From: Massilia sp. UMI-21
GTDB taxonomy: Bacteria > Pseudomonadota > Gammaproteobacteria > Burkholderiales > Burkholderiaceae_D
Assembly: GCA_015277795.1 (NCBI GenBank)
Contig: CP063848.1
Span: 3,596,001 to 3,660,000, forward strand
Direction of reading: 5' to 3'
DNA: 64,000 nt
Shown: piece by piece, positions 35,711 to 45,480 of the stretch
How positions within the stretch are numbered: the stretch's first letter is position 1
Layout: the number at the start of each line of letters is the position of its first letter
The notes under the pieces: generated by a model
Seen by the model: only the letters and a program-made list of their open reading frames with translations
Told to the model about the DNA's origin: nothing
Database searches by the model: none
Translations under genes and position numbers: made by a program

Positions 35711-37834
35711 TCAGTGAAGCTGGCGGTAGATCTCTTCGGCCAGGGTGCTCGAAATGCCGTCGACCGACATCAGGTCTTCGACGCTGGCGTCGATCACGCC
35801 GCGCAGGCCGCCGAAGCGCGCCAGCAGGCGCTGGCGGCGCTTGGCGCCGATGCCTTCGATCTCTTCCAGGCGCGATGCCTGGCGCGCCTTGGCGCGCTTG
35901 GCGCGCATGCCGGTGATGGCGAAGCGGTGCGCCTCGTCGCGAATCATCGCCACCAGCATCAGCGCCGCCGATTCCTTGCCGAGTTCCTGCGGCGCCCGGC
36001 CATCGGCGAAGATCAGGGTCTCGAGGCCGACGCGGCGCCCCTCCCCTTTCGCCACGCCGACGATCATCGCGATGGGCAGGCCCAACTCCTCGAACACCTG
36101 GCGCGCCATCTCGACCTGCCCCTTGCCGCCGTCGACCAGCACGATGTCGGGCATGACGCCCTCGCCGCCCGCTACCTTCTCGTAGCGGCGCTGCAGTACC
36201 TGGCGCATCGCGGCGTAGTCGTCGCCCGGGGTGATGCCGTTGATGTTGAAGCGGCGGTACTCGCCGTTCTGCATCTGGTGATGGTGGAACACCACGCACG
36301 AGGCCTGGGTCGCCTCGCCCGCGGTGTGGCTGATGTCGAAGCACTCGATGCGCAGTTCGTCGAGGGTCTCGGCATCCAGCGACAGCACGTCGGCCAGCGC
36401 GCGCGTGCGGGCCTGCTGCGAGCCCTGCTCGGACAGCAGGCGCGCCAGCGAAATCTCGGCGTTCTTGCAGGCCAGCTCCAGCCACTGGCGGCGCTGCCCC
36501 TGCGGCTGGAAGATCAGGTTGATGCGGTGGCCGCACTGTTCCGCCAGGGCCACGATCAGTTCCGGCTGGTCGAACTCGATGTTCAGGATCAGGGTGCCCG
36601 GGATGAACTGGCCCGCGTAGTGCTGGGCCAGGAAGGCGCACAGCACCTCGACCTCGATCGGGCATTCGCCCAGGGATTCGCCGACATGGGTCGGGAAGTA
36701 GGCGCGGTCGCCCAGGTGGCGTCCGCCGCGCACCATCGCCAGGTTGACGCAGGCGCGGCCGCCCTGCACCACCACGGCGATGACGTCGACATCGGCATCG
36801 CCCACGGTTTCCATGCTTTGCGCGTGCAGCACTTTCGACAGGGCCTGGATCTGGTTGCGCACGCTGGCGGCCTGTTCGAACTTGAGCTCCATCGCGTAGG
36901 ACTGCATCTTTTCTTCCAGGTCGTGCAGCACCTCGGTCTGGCGCCCGCGCAGGAAGCGCGCCGCATTGTCGACGTCGCGCTGGTAGTCCTCGGGCGCGAC
37001 CAGGTCGACGCAGGGCGCGCTGCAGCGGCCGATCTGGTGCAGCAGGCAGGGACGCGTACGGTTGCTGTAGACGCTGTCCTCGCAGGTGCGCAGCAGGAAC
37101 ACCCGCTGCAGCAGCTGGATCGACTCCTTGGCGGCCCAGGCCGACGGGAAGGGACCGAAATACTGGTTCTTCTTGTCCAGCGCGCCGCGGTAATAGGACA
37201 TGCGCGGCGCTGCGCCGCCGGAAATCTTGATGTAGGGGTAGGACTTGTCGTCGCGGAACAGGATGTTGTAGCGCGGCTTGAGCGACTTGATCAGGTTGTT
37301 TTCCAGGATCAGCGCTTCGGCCTCGCTGCTGGTCACGGTGGTTTCCAGCCTGGCGATCTGCCCGACCATCATCGCGGTGCGCGGGCTCGACAGGGTCTTC
37401 TGGAAGTAGCTCGAGACCCGGTTCTTGAGGTTGCGCGCCTTGCCGACGTAGAGCACGTTGCCGTTGGCGTCGAAGTAGCGGTACACGCCCGGCAGCAACG
37501 GCAGCCTGGCCACCGTGGCCAGCACCTGCTCGCGCGCGGCGTCGCTGGGCTTGACCGGTTCGCGCGCGTCGCCCTGGATGGTGGCCTTGAGTTCTTCCTT
37601 CATGGCCTGCCAACCGTCGGGACGCGGGCGCGGGGCCGGCGCCGCCGCGGGCGTCGGCTTTGCGCTGCGGGTGCGGGCCGGCTTGTCGGCGACCGTCGCC
37701 GGCGCCGGCATCGCTGCGCCGGCGGCGGCCACGTAGGCCACCGGCGCGTCGGTAACCTGCGCGGCGACCTGCCCGGCCGGCGGGATTGCGTCAGGGGTGT
37801 TCGGCTGCTGGTCTTCGGGTTTTGCTTCGGACAT
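35711..37834 (-). CDS. uvrC: Excinuclease ABC subunit C UvrC, with N-terminal extension
   Basis: Nucleotide excision repair endonuclease that makes both incisions with UvrB. 707 residues: a low-complexity Ala/Pro extension (about 1-100), the GIY-YIG nuclease domain ([30 protein letters not shown], about 115-145), a Cys-containing middle region ([25 protein letters not shown]), the UVR motif that binds UvrB, the RNase-H-like C-terminal nuclease ([31 protein letters not shown]) and two helix-hairpin-helix motifs at the end. E. coli UvrC begins its GIY-YIG domain about residue 15, so roughly 95 residues are extra. The ATG overlaps the acpS stop as TGATG; an internal Met near residue 78 would remove most of the extension. 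Confidence 0.96.
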   Translation of the reverse strand: MSEAKPEDQQPNTPDAIPPAGQVAAQVTDAPVAYVAAAGAAMPAPATVADKPARTRSAKPTPAAAPAPRPRPDGWQAMKEELKATIQGDAREPVKPSDAAREQVLATVARLPLLPGVYRYFDANGNVLYVGKARNLKNRVSSYFQKTLSSPRTAMMVGQIARLETTVTSSEAEALILENNLIKSLKPRYNILFRDDKSYPYIKISGGAAPRMSYYRGALDKKNQYFGPFPSAWAAKESIQLLQRVFLLRTCEDSVYSNRTRPCLLHQIGRCSAPCVDLVAPEDYQRDVDNAARFLRGRQTEVLHDLEEKMQSYAMELKFEQAASVRNQIQALSKVLHAQSMETVGDADVDVIAVVVQGGRACVNLAMVRGGRHLGDRAYFPTHVGESLGECPIEVEVLCAFLAQHYAGQFIPGTLILNIEFDQPELIVALAEQCGHRINLIFQPQGQRRQWLELACKNAEISLARLLSEQGSQQARTRALADVLSLDAETLDELRIECFDISHTAGEATQASCVVFHHHQMQNGEYRRFNINGITPGDDYAAMRQVLQRRYEKVAGGEGVMPDIVLVDGGKGQVEMARQVFEELGLPIAMIVGVAKGEGRRVGLETLIFADGRAPQELGKESAALMLVAMIRDEAHRFAITGMRAKRAKARQASRLEEIEGIGAKRRQRLLARFGGLRGVIDASVEDLMSVDGISSTLAEEIYRQLH

Positions 37835-38247
37835 CACTCTGCCAATGTATCGCCCGGCGCCTGGGTGACGATGACGAAGGCGACCCCGTAGTCGGCTTCG
37901 TCGCTGATCGTCACCTGGGCGCTGAGCCGGTGATCCTGCATGAATTGTTCGAGGGCGCCGCTGCAGACGATGACCGGCTTGCCGCTCGGGGCGTTCAACA
38001 ACTGCATCGCGCGCCAGGTCATCGGCATGCGCATGCCCAGCCCGATCGCCTTCGAGAACGCTTCCTTGGCCGAAAAACGGGTGGCCAGGAAGCGCAGGCC
38101 GCGCGTCGCGTTCTTGGCGCTGCGCGCGTGGTATTTTTCCAGTTCCTGCGGACCGAGGATCTTCTCGGCGAAGCGCGGGCCGCTCCGCGCAAGGGCGGCC
38201 TCGACGCGGGAAATCTGGACGATGTCGGTGCCGATGCCGTAGATCAT
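37834..38247 (-). CDS. acpS: Holo-[acyl-carrier-protein] synthase
   Basis: Transfers 4'-phosphopantetheine from CoA to the serine of apo-ACP; its substrate AcpP is encoded about 12 kb to the right. 137 residues with the conserved [11 protein letters not shown] (Asp8, Mg ligand) and [13 protein letters not shown] (Lys61, Glu62). It lies between pdxJ (31 bp upstream) and uvrC (overlapping by one base), the usual recO-pdxJ-acpS order of beta- and gammaproteobacteria. Confidence 0.96.
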   Translation of the reverse strand: MIYGIGTDIVQISRVEAALARSGPRFAEKILGPQELEKYHARSAKNATRGLRFLATRFSAKEAFSKAIGLGMRMPMTWRAMQLLNAPSGKPVIVCSGALEQFMQDHRLSAQVTISDEADYGVAFVIVTQAPGDTLAE

Positions 38248-38278
38248 GCCTGCCTCGTTTTTTTCAAGTGCGCGACGT

Positions 38279-39046
38279 TCAAGTTCCGTAGCGGGTACCC
38301 AGGCGCGCTGCCACCATGATGGCCTTCATCTCGCGCACCGCGTTCTCCCAGCCGGCGAACAGGGCGTGGGCGACGATCGCATGGCCGATGTTGAGCTCGT
38401 GGATGTCGGGAATCGCCGCGATCGGCTGCACGTTGGTGTAGTGCAGGCCGTGGCCGGCATTCACGCGCAGGCCGCGCGCGGCGCCCGCATGCACGCCGGC
38501 CTTGATGCGCTCGATCTCGCGCAGTGCCTGCTCGCCCTCGGCTTCGGCATAGCGGCCGGTGTGCAGTTCGATCACGGTGGCGCCCACGGCCGCGGCGGCC
38601 TCGATCTGGGCTTCGTCGGCATCGATGAACAGCGACACCCGGATGCCCTCGCCTTTCAGCTGCCGCACCGCCGCTTCGACTTCATTGTAGTAGCGGATCA
38701 CGTCCAGGCCGCCCTCGGTGGTGACCTCTTCGCGCCGCTCCGGCACCAGGCAGACGTCCTGCGGCTTCACGCGGCAGGCGAAGTCGATCATCTCGCGGGT
38801 GACGGCCGCTTCCAGGTTCATGCGGGTTCCAAGGAGCGGGCGCAGCGCCAGCACGTCCGCATCCTTGATGTGGCGGCGGTCTTCGCGCAGGTGCAGGGTG
38901 ATCAGGTCGGCGCCGGCCTGCTCGGCCAGCAGCGCGCCGCGGATCGGGTCGGGGTAGCTGGTGCCGCGCGCATTGCGCAGGGTGGCGATGTGGTCGATGT
39001 TGACGCCCAGGTCGATCACCGAACCGGTAGGTTGCAGGAAGCTCAT
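38279..39046 (-). CDS. pdxJ: Pyridoxine 5'-phosphate synthase
   Basis: Condenses 1-deoxyxylulose 5-phosphate with 3-amino-2-oxopropyl phosphate to pyridoxine 5'-phosphate, in the cytoplasm. A 255-residue TIM barrel with [21 protein letters not shown] at the N-terminus, [15 protein letters not shown], the catalytic glutamate region VEAAVRQL and the glycine-rich phosphate-binding [11 protein letters not shown] near the C-terminus. Length is typical. It starts 9 bp after recO and precedes acpS, so it belongs to the same transcript. Confidence 0.97.
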   Translation of the reverse strand: MSFLQPTGSVIDLGVNIDHIATLRNARGTSYPDPIRGALLAEQAGADLITLHLREDRRHIKDADVLALRPLLGTRMNLEAAVTREMIDFACRVKPQDVCLVPERREEVTTEGGLDVIRYYNEVEAAVRQLKGEGIRVSLFIDADEAQIEAAAAVGATVIELHTGRYAEAEGEQALREIERIKAGVHAGAARGLRVNAGHGLHYTNVQPIAAIPDIHELNIGHAIVAHALFAGWENAVREMKAIMVAARLGTRYGT

Positions 39047-39055
39047 GTTGGTCTT

Positions 39056-39859
39056 TTATAGTTGCATCAGGTCGATCAAAATCTGGCGCGTGTTGAGCGG
39101 CGCGCCGCCCAGGTGGTGCGCCAGCAGGAAGCGCATCAACTGCTTGCTCTGCGCCTGCGTGAGCGGGTCGCGGTAGTCCTCGCGCTCCATGTCGAGCAGG
39201 GTCTTGCCGCTCACCACCGGCCAGACCTCGCCCGGCAGCGCTTCGCGCGGCCCCTTCTCGGGGTCGACCACGTAGTCGCCGGCCGGGTCGACCGGCGCGC
39301 GGGTGGCGGTGCTGCGCCCCAGGTCGGCCGCCACCCCTGTTTCCTTAAGTAAGGCCCGTTCGAACTTTCGCAAGACGATCGGCGGCGGCTCGCCATGGGC
39401 CAGCTGGTTGAGCGTGGCGACGTAGTGGTCGAACAGGGCCGGATGCCGGTCGTCGCGCGCGATGAGTTTCACCAGCAGTTCGTTCAGGTAGAAGCCGCAC
39501 AACAGCGCGGTTTTTTCCAGCGGCAGCATGCCGCCCACCCATTCCGCATCGATCAGGGTGCGCAGCTCGGATTTGCCGCTGAACGAGACCGACAGCGGCT
39601 GGAAGGTCTGCAGCACGCCGCGCAGCTTCGACAGCGGGCGCTTGGCGCCCTTGGCGACCACGCCCACGCGGCCGAAATCGCGCGTGAACATGTCCACGAT
39701 CAGGCTGGTTTCCTTGTAGGGATAGCTGTGCAGCACGAAACCCGGCTGGCCGCTGACCCGCGTGTCGCGTAGCGGAGGACGGCTGCGTTTCGCCGCAGCC
39801 GGAGCCGCCGCAGGGGGCTGGCTCTCCGGGGTATCGATGAGGTCGTCTGGGCTGGGCAT
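39056..39859 (-). CDS. recO: DNA repair protein RecO
   Basis: Recombination mediator that loads RecA on SSB-covered DNA. 267 residues: about 38 extra N-terminal residues rich in Pro/Ala, then the OB-fold ([33 protein letters not shown], about 40-110) and a helical C-terminal domain ([24 protein letters not shown]). Betaproteobacterial RecO proteins lack the zinc cysteines and none are seen here. It is 34 bp after era, the standard rnc-era-recO order. Confidence 0.95.
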   Translation of the reverse strand: MPSPDDLIDTPESQPPAAAPAAAKRSRPPLRDTRVSGQPGFVLHSYPYKETSLIVDMFTRDFGRVGVVAKGAKRPLSKLRGVLQTFQPLSVSFSGKSELRTLIDAEWVGGMLPLEKTALLCGFYLNELLVKLIARDDRHPALFDHYVATLNQLAHGEPPPIVLRKFERALLKETGVAADLGRSTATRAPVDPAGDYVVDPEKGPREALPGEVWPVVSGKTLLDMEREDYRDPLTQAQSKQLMRFLLAHHLGGAPLNTRQILIDLMQL

Positions 39860-39893
39860 GCGGTCGAACGGCCTCCGCGCGGTTAAATGGACC

Positions 39894-40838
39894 TTACTCG
39901 TAACCGTAGGCGCGCAGGCCGGCTTCGTTGTCGGCCCAGCCCGATTTGACCTTGACCCAGATCTCCAGGTACACGGGGCCGCCGAACAATTTTTCCATGT
40001 CCAGGCGCGACTGGGTCGAGATTTCTTTCAGGCGCGCGCCCTTGTTACCGATGATCATGGACTTGTGGGTGTCGCGCTCGACCAGGATGGCGCAGAAGAT
40101 GCGGCGCAGGTTGCCTTCCTGCTGGAACTGCTCGATCAGCACGGTGCTGGTGTAGGGCAGTTCGTCGCCAAGCAGGCGGAACACCTTTTCGCGCACGATC
40201 TCGGCGGCCAGGAACTTCTCGCTGCGGTCGGTGATGTCGTCCGGCCCGAAGATCGGCGGGTTGTGCGGCAGGTGGCGCTTGATCTCGGTTTCAAGGGCGT
40301 CGACCTGGAAGCGCAGCTTGGCCGAGACCGGCACGATCGCGCTGAAGTCGCGCAGCGCGGCGATCTTCTGGGCGAAAGGCATCAGGACCGCCTTGTCCTT
40401 GATGCGGTCCGACTTGTTGATCACCAGGACCACCGGGACGTTCTTCGGCAGCAGGTCGAGCACCTGCTGGTCGGCCGGGCCGAAAGCGCCGGCCTCGACC
40501 AGGAACAGGATCACGTCCGAGGACGTCAGGGTGTTCGAGACGGTCTTGTTCAGCGTCTTGTTGAGCGCGTTCGCATGGCGGGTCTGGAAGCCCGGCGTGT
40601 CGACGTAGATGAACTGGGCGTCGTCGCGGGTCTGGATGCCGGTGATGCGGTGGCGCGTGGTCTGGGCCTTGCGCGAGGTGATCGACACTTTCGCGCCGAT
40701 CAGCACGTTCATCAGGGTCGACTTGCCGACGTTGGGACGGCCGACGATGGCGATGTAGCCACAGCGGAAGTCCTTGGCGCCAGCGTCTGGCTGGCCGGGC
40801 TGGCCGGGCTGGTCGGTGTGATTGCTTTCGTTGCTCAT
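39894..40838 (-). CDS. era: GTPase Era
   Basis: Ribosome-associated GTPase needed for 16S rRNA processing and 30S assembly. 314 residues: short Gln/Pro-rich lead, G1 GRPNVGKST (33-41), G3 DTPGFQ, G4 NKSD and a C-terminal KH domain ([23 protein letters not shown]). The start ATG overlaps the rnc stop as ATGA, which decides it against the longer frame that runs into rnc. Coupled translation with RNase III fits their joint role in rRNA maturation. Confidence 0.97.
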   Translation of the reverse strand: MSNESNHTDQPGQPGQPDAGAKDFRCGYIAIVGRPNVGKSTLMNVLIGAKVSITSRKAQTTRHRITGIQTRDDAQFIYVDTPGFQTRHANALNKTLNKTVSNTLTSSDVILFLVEAGAFGPADQQVLDLLPKNVPVVLVINKSDRIKDKAVLMPFAQKIAALRDFSAIVPVSAKLRFQVDALETEIKRHLPHNPPIFGPDDITDRSEKFLAAEIVREKVFRLLGDELPYTSTVLIEQFQQEGNLRRIFCAILVERDTHKSMIIGNKGARLKEISTQSRLDMEKLFGGPVYLEIWVKVKSGWADNEAGLRAYGYE

Positions 40839-41620
40839 TGCGTGTTGCTTCCTGGTTGTTCTGCCGGCGCATCCGACTGGATGGTGGCGATGCCCAGCTT
40901 GAGCTGGGCGGCGCGCGGTTTGCTCTTGCGGGCGGTGGGCGACTTGACCAGCGCCTGCTGGGCCGCCTCGATCGCCAGTCGCGCCGCGGCCTGCTCCCCG
41001 GCGCGGCGGCTGCCGCCGCGGCCGAACACCTGCACGTTCAGTTTCGGCACCAGGCATTCGACCTCGAATTCCTGGCTATGGGCGGCCCCGTGCGTGGCCA
41101 CCACGTTGTAGGTCGGCAGCGAGATTTTTTTGCTCTGCAGAAATTCCTGCAGCAGGGTCTTGGCGTCCTTGCCCAGAGTGGCCGGGTCGACCGTGTCGAG
41201 CAGCGGGATGTAGAAGGCGCGGATCGCGTCGCGCGCGCTGTCGAAACCGCTGTCGAGGAAAATCGCACCGAGCAGGGCCTCGAGGGTGTCGGCCAGGATC
41301 GAGGGGCGCCGGAAGCCCCCCGATTTCAGTTCGCCCTCGCCCAGGCGCAGGAACTGCGACAGCTCGAGCTTCTGGGCGATTTCGAACAGGGATTGCTGCT
41401 TGACCAGGTTGGCGCGCAGGCGCGACAGGTCACCCTCGTCCAGGGCGGTGAAGCGTTCGTACAGGATCGAGGCGACGACACAGTTCAGGATCGAGTCACC
41501 CAGGAATTCCAGGCGTTCGTTATGCAGCGCGCTATGGCTACGGTGGGTCAGGGCTTGCTGGAGCAGGCCGGTGTCCCGGAACGTATAACCCAAGCGTGTT
41601 TGCAGTAACTGTAGATTCAT
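40835..41620 (-). CDS. rnc: Ribonuclease III
   Basis: Double-strand-specific endoribonuclease that processes rRNA precursors and structured mRNAs. 261 residues: the RNase III domain with signature [12 protein letters not shown] (Glu38, Asp42) and the second acidic motif [16 protein letters not shown], then a double-stranded-RNA-binding domain ([44 protein letters not shown]). About 35 residues longer than E. coli Rnc because of a Lys/Arg-rich C-terminal tail. Upstream are DUF4845 (53 bp) and lepB. Confidence 0.97.
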   Translation of the reverse strand: MNLQLLQTRLGYTFRDTGLLQQALTHRSHSALHNERLEFLGDSILNCVVASILYERFTALDEGDLSRLRANLVKQQSLFEIAQKLELSQFLRLGEGELKSGGFRRPSILADTLEALLGAIFLDSGFDSARDAIRAFYIPLLDTVDPATLGKDAKTLLQEFLQSKKISLPTYNVVATHGAAHSQEFEVECLVPKLNVQVFGRGGSRRAGEQAAARLAIEAAQQALVKSPTARKSKPRAAQLKLGIATIQSDAPAEQPGSNTQ

Positions 41621-41673
41621 TGTGCTGTCGTGTGTGCGTCCGCCACCCTGCGTCGCGGACGGTGTTGCTCTCG

Positions 41674-42072
41674 TTATTGATCCGGCTCGGCATCCCTGGC
41701 CGCCACCACGCCGCTCGGGTCGGTGGTGCCCGCGTAGTCGATCAGCAGGCTGACCTTGCCCGCCAGCGGCACCCGCTTCTCGTAGGCGAAGCTGACCTGG
41801 GTTTCGCCGTCTTCGCGGGTAATGGTCAGGTCGCGGCCGCGGATCGCGGTGACGTTGTTGATGCCGGCGTTCTTGTCGAAGGCTACCTGTATTTCGCGCG
41901 GCGTGCCGCCAGCTTCCTTGGCGCGCACGATCGCGTCCTTGATCGCGCTGTATTCCGTGTAGGTCGGCACTAGCTTGAGCGCGAACACGGCGGCGACGCC
42001 GAGCACGACCAGGACCAGGACCAGGCCGGTCAGCGAGATGCCGGACTGGCGAACGAAGGGCTGCTTCTGCAT
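41674..42072 (-). CDS. DUF4845 single-pass membrane protein
   Basis: 132 residues. A cytoplasmic N-terminus ([14 protein letters not shown]) runs into one membrane helix ([20 protein letters not shown]), then an extracytoplasmic alpha/beta domain ([39 protein letters not shown]). The pattern resembles a pilin-like N-terminus without the prepilin cleavage motif. DUF4845 genes sit between lepB and rnc across betaproteobacteria and gammaproteobacteria; function unknown. Linkage to signal peptidase suggests an envelope role, which is only contextual. Confidence 0.9.
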   Translation of the reverse strand: MQKQPFVRQSGISLTGLVLVLVVLGVAAVFALKLVPTYTEYSAIKDAIVRAKEAGGTPREIQVAFDKNAGINNVTAIRGRDLTITREDGETQVSFAYEKRVPLAGKVSLLIDYAGTTDPSGVVAARDAEPDQ

Positions 42073-42084
42073 GTGGATCTCCGG

Positions 42085-43014
42085 TTACTGGATGCCGCCA
42101 ATCCGCTTCGGATTGCCGAGGTTCATCCAGACGACGATCGCCTTGCCAACAATGTTCTTGTCCGGCACGAAGCCCCAGTAGCGGCTGTCGGCACTGTTGT
42201 CGCGGTTATCGCCCATCATGAAATAGTTGCCTGGAGGTACGATACAGGTAAATTTGTCGTACGAATAGTCGCAGGCCTCACGATTCGGGAAATCGTCCAC
42301 GGCGCCGAGGTCGAGCGTGGGCTTGCCCTCGGTATTCAGGATACGGTGTGCGATCTGGCCCTGCCGGCCTGGGAGCTGTTCGGTGAACTGCTTGTGGTAG
42401 ACCGGGTGCTGGTCGTCCAGGTAGTCGTCCATCGGGGTGTAGGCGACCGGCTTGCCGTTCACGCTCAGGCGCTTGTCCTCATAGGTGATCTTGTCGCCCG
42501 GAACACCAATGACGCGCTTGATGTAATCCTGGCTCATGTCCTTCGGGTACTTAAACACCATCACGTCGCCACGCTGCGGGTCGCCCACCTCGACGACCTT
42601 CTTGTTGATGATCGGCAGCCGCACGCCGTAGGCGTACTTGTTCACGAGGATGAAGTCGCCCACCAGGAGGGTCGGCACCATCGACGAGGACGGGATCTTG
42701 AACGGCTCCCACAGGAAGGAACGCAGGATGAAGACCAGCGCGATCACCGGGAAGAAGCTGCCGGAATATTCGATCCAGGTCGGCTGGCGCAGGTTGGCCT
42801 GCTCGATCGCGGCGCGCTGGCTGCCACTGTCGAGCTTGATGCCCTCGGCGGTCAGCTTGGCTGTGCGCGCATCGTACTCGGCCAGGGCGGCGTCGGCGGC
42901 GCGGCGGCGCTGCTTGGCGAAGACGAACACGTCCAGGCACCAGATCACGCCGGTGACCACCATCAGGACGAACAGGATCAGCGCAAAGTTGCTCAGAATC
43001 GGTTGCATATCCAT
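42085..43014 (-). CDS. lepB: Signal peptidase I
   Basis: Removes signal peptides from exported pre-proteins at the outer face of the inner membrane. 309 residues: an N-terminal membrane helix ([22 protein letters not shown]), a cytoplasmic loop, a second helix ([16 protein letters not shown]) and the catalytic domain with Ser111 in [13 protein letters not shown] and Lys155 in [11 protein letters not shown], plus the C-terminal box [14 protein letters not shown]. The gene abuts lepA (stop and start codons adjacent), so both are co-transcribed, as in most proteobacteria. Confidence 0.97.
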   Translation of the reverse strand: MDMQPILSNFALILFVLMVVTGVIWCLDVFVFAKQRRRAADAALAEYDARTAKLTAEGIKLDSGSQRAAIEQANLRQPTWIEYSGSFFPVIALVFILRSFLWEPFKIPSSSMVPTLLVGDFILVNKYAYGVRLPIINKKVVEVGDPQRGDVMVFKYPKDMSQDYIKRVIGVPGDKITYEDKRLSVNGKPVAYTPMDDYLDDQHPVYHKQFTEQLPGRQGQIAHRILNTEGKPTLDLGAVDDFPNREACDYSYDKFTCIVPPGNYFMMGDNRDNSADSRYWGFVPDKNIVGKAIVVWMNLGNPKRIGGIQ

Positions 43015-44808
43015 TTATTTTTCTTCCACCTGCAGGATGGCCAGGAAGGCTTCCTGCGGAATCTCCACCGAACCGACCTGCTTCATGCGCTTCTTGCCGG
43101 CCTTCTGCTTCTCCAGCAGTTTCTTCTTGCGCGAGATGTCGCCGCCATAGCACTTGGCCAGCACGTTCTTGCGCAGCGCCTTGACGTTCTCGCGCGAGAT
43201 GATGGTGGCGCCGATGGCGGCCTGGATCGCGACGTCGAACATCTGGCGCGGGATCAGCTCGCGCATCTTGGCCGCCACCTGGCGCCCGCGGTAAGGGGCG
43301 TTGGCGCGGTGCACGATGATCGCCAGCGCGTCGACCTTCTCGCTGTTGATCAGCATGTCGACCTTGACCACGTCGGCGGCGCGGTATTCCTTGAACTCGT
43401 AGTCCATCGACGCATAACCGCGCGAAGTCGACTTGAGCCGGTCGAAGAAGTCCAGCACGATTTCCGCCATCGGGATCTCGTAGTGCAGCTTGACCTGGCG
43501 GCCGTGGTAGGCCATGTCCATCTGGACGCCGCGCTTGCCGTTACACAGGGTCATCACGGCGCCCACATATTCTTGCGGCATGTACAGGTTGACGTCGACG
43601 ATCGGCTCGCGCACTTCGTTGATCCTGGACGGTTCCGGCATCTTCGACGGGTTGTCGACCCGGATCATGCTGCCGTCGCGCATCTCGACCTCGTACACCA
43701 CGGTCGGCGCGGTGGTGATCAGGTCCATGTCGAACTCGCGCTCGAGACGTTCCTGCACGATTTCCATGTGCAGCAGGCCCAGGAAGCCGCAGCGGAAACC
43801 GAAGCCCAGCGCCTGCGAGACTTCCGGCTCGTACATCAGGGCGGCATCGTTCAGCTTGAGTTTTTCCAGCGAGTCGCGCAGCGCGTCGTACTGGTTGGCT
43901 TCCACCGGGAACAGGCCGGCGAACACCTGCGGCTGGACTTCCTTGAAGCCCGGCAGCGGCTCGGGCGCCGGCTTGGCGGCCAGGGTCACGGTATCGCCCA
44001 CCTTGGCGGCGGTCAGTTCCTTGATGCCGGCGATGATGAAGCCCACCTGCCCTGCCGACAGTTCCGGCAGCGAGACCGAACGCGGCGTGAACACGCCGAT
44101 GCTTTCGACCAGGTTCACCGAACCGGTCGACATCAGGAGGATCTTTTCCTTCGGACGCAGGGTGCCGTTGACCACGCGCACCAGCATCACGACGCCCACG
44201 TAGGGGTCGTACCAGGAGTCGACGATCAGGGCCTGCAGCGGCGCATCCTTGTCGCCCTTCGGCGGCGGGACCTTGGCGATCAGGGTTTCCAGCACGTCTT
44301 CCACGCCCAGGCCGGTCTTGGCCGAGCAGACCGTCGCGTCCGAGGCGTCGATGCCGATCACGTCCTCGATTTCCTTCTTGGCGTTGTCCGGGTCGGCGTG
44401 CGGCAGGTCGATCTTGTTCAGGATCGGCACCACTTCCACGCCCAGGTCGAGCGCGGTGTAGCAGTTGGCGACCGTCTGCGCTTCGACGCCCTGGCTGGCG
44501 TCGACCACCAGCAGCGCGCCTTCGCAGGCCGACAGCGAGCGCGAGACTTCATAGCTGAAGTCGACGTGGCCCGGGGTGTCGATCAGGTTCAGGTTGTAGA
44601 CCTGGCCATCGCGCGCCTTGTATTGCAGCGCCGCGGTCTGGGCCTTGATGGTGATGCCGCGTTCGCGTTCCAGGTCCATCGAGTCGAGCACCTGCGCGTC
44701 CATCTCGCGCTCCGACAGGCCGCCGCACAGTTGGATGATGCGGTCGGCCAGGGTCGATTTGCCGTGGTCGATGTGGGCGATGATGGAGAAGTTACGTATG
44801 TTGTTCAT
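43015..44808 (-). CDS. lepA: Translation elongation factor 4
   Basis: Ribosomal GTPase (EF4/LepA) that acts in 30S assembly or back-translocation under stress. 597 residues: G1 [14 protein letters not shown]2 [10 protein letters not shown]3 [13 protein letters not shown]4 NKIDLP, then EF-G-like domains and the LepA-specific C-terminal domain ([20 protein letters not shown]). The ATG beginning MNNIRNFS is used; an upstream TTG adds two codons. Two terminator-like hairpins stand just upstream. Confidence 0.97.
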   Translation of the reverse strand: MNNIRNFSIIAHIDHGKSTLADRIIQLCGGLSEREMDAQVLDSMDLERERGITIKAQTAALQYKARDGQVYNLNLIDTPGHVDFSYEVSRSLSACEGALLVVDASQGVEAQTVANCYTALDLGVEVVPILNKIDLPHADPDNAKKEIEDVIGIDASDATVCSAKTGLGVEDVLETLIAKVPPPKGDKDAPLQALIVDSWYDPYVGVVMLVRVVNGTLRPKEKILLMSTGSVNLVESIGVFTPRSVSLPELSAGQVGFIIAGIKELTAAKVGDTVTLAAKPAPEPLPGFKEVQPQVFAGLFPVEANQYDALRDSLEKLKLNDAALMYEPEVSQALGFGFRCGFLGLLHMEIVQERLEREFDMDLITTAPTVVYEVEMRDGSMIRVDNPSKMPEPSRINEVREPIVDVNLYMPQEYVGAVMTLCNGKRGVQMDMAYHGRQVKLHYEIPMAEIVLDFFDRLKSTSRGYASMDYEFKEYRAADVVKVDMLINSEKVDALAIIVHRANAPYRGRQVAAKMRELIPRQMFDVAIQAAIGATIISRENVKALRKNVLAKCYGGDISRKKKLLEKQKAGKKRMKQVGSVEIPQEAFLAILQVEEK

Positions 44809-44824
44809 TAACAAAGCTCAAACC

Positions 44825-44847
44825 AAAAAGGCCGCGAACAGCGCGGC
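44825..44847 (-). terminator. Terminator-like hairpin immediately before lepA
   Basis: Stem GCCGCG/CGCGGC with a 5-nt loop followed by TTTTT on the minus strand, ending 17 bp before the lepA ATG. With so little room for a promoter after it, it could act as a leaky attenuator for lepA rather than a full stop. Confidence 0.6.
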
Positions 44848-44885
44848 AGGCTACAGCAACAGGGTGCAGAACGGGATCGTCATGC

Positions 44886-44931
44886 AAAAAAGCGCTCCGC
44901 GGGAGGGCATGCCGGGCCCGGCCGAAGCGCT
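44886..44931 (-). terminator. Terminator-like hairpin between glutaredoxin gene and lepA
   Basis: AGCGCT arms around a GC-rich loop of about 34 nt, followed by a run of six T on the minus strand. Together with the hairpin 40 bp downstream it would end the mucD-glutaredoxin transcript. The gap 44809-45198 otherwise holds only a degenerate palindromic repeat. Confidence 0.5.
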
Positions 44932-45092
44932 CGATGAAGCGAAAGGAAAGCGGCAGCGGATCGTGGGACGAGGGCAGACGCTTTTCCGACCCCGGCATTT
45001 TACCGGATTCCGCGCCGGAAAGCCCGGATTTGGGGCCGCGAGGGGTAGAAACCGCGGTTTTGGCTTATCGGAAGCTCAATGTTGCCGCTTTC

Positions 45093-45158
45093 GTAGGGTG
45101 GGCGGCTCCACCCGGACGCGGTTAAGGCGGCGGCGTGGGCGCCGCCCGCGCGTTCAAC
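45093..45158. repeat. Degenerate copy of the GTAGGGTGGGC palindromic element
   Basis: Begins GTAGGGTGGGC and has an internal GTGGGCGCCGCCCGCG arm and GCGTTCAAC, like two fuller copies at 52.5 and 60.2 kb, but lacks the closing GCCCACCCTAC. Lies in a gene-free gap. Confidence 0.5.
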
Positions 45159-45198
45159 TGGTCGATGATGTGCCGCCACCGCCGCCTCTGCCCATGGC

Positions 45199-45480
45199 TC
45201 AGGCAGCCTGCGTGCAAGCCCCCACCCAGCCGCGCGCCGCCGCCGGGTCGAGGAAATAATGGCACAGCTCGGCCGCGCCCGGGTCGCCGAACAGCACCGG
45301 CACCAGTTCGTCGAAGCGCGCCACCAGCGCCGGATCGGCATCGACGTCGATCACGGCCACCTCGAAGTGCTCACCCGGCCGCTGCAGCGCCAGCAAGGCC
45401 TGCAGCATGTCCTCGCACAGGTGGCAGTAGCTACGCGAATAGAGCGTGAAGGGAATCGACTGCATGCCCGGCACGCTCAT
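45199..45480 (-). CDS. Glutaredoxin family protein (DUF836-like)
   Basis: A 93-residue thioredoxin-fold protein: beta-strand FTLYSRSYCHLC with a CxxC active site (CHLC), helix MLQALLALQ, then VAVIDVDADPALVARFDELVPVLFGD with the cis-proline region VPVLF. It overlaps the mucD stop by ATGA. Betaproteobacteria commonly have such a small glutaredoxin between mucD and lepA; its redox partner is unknown. Confidence 0.88.
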   Translation of the reverse strand: MSVPGMQSIPFTLYSRSYCHLCEDMLQALLALQRPGEHFEVAVIDVDADPALVARFDELVPVLFGDPGAAELCHYFLDPAAARGWVGACTQAA

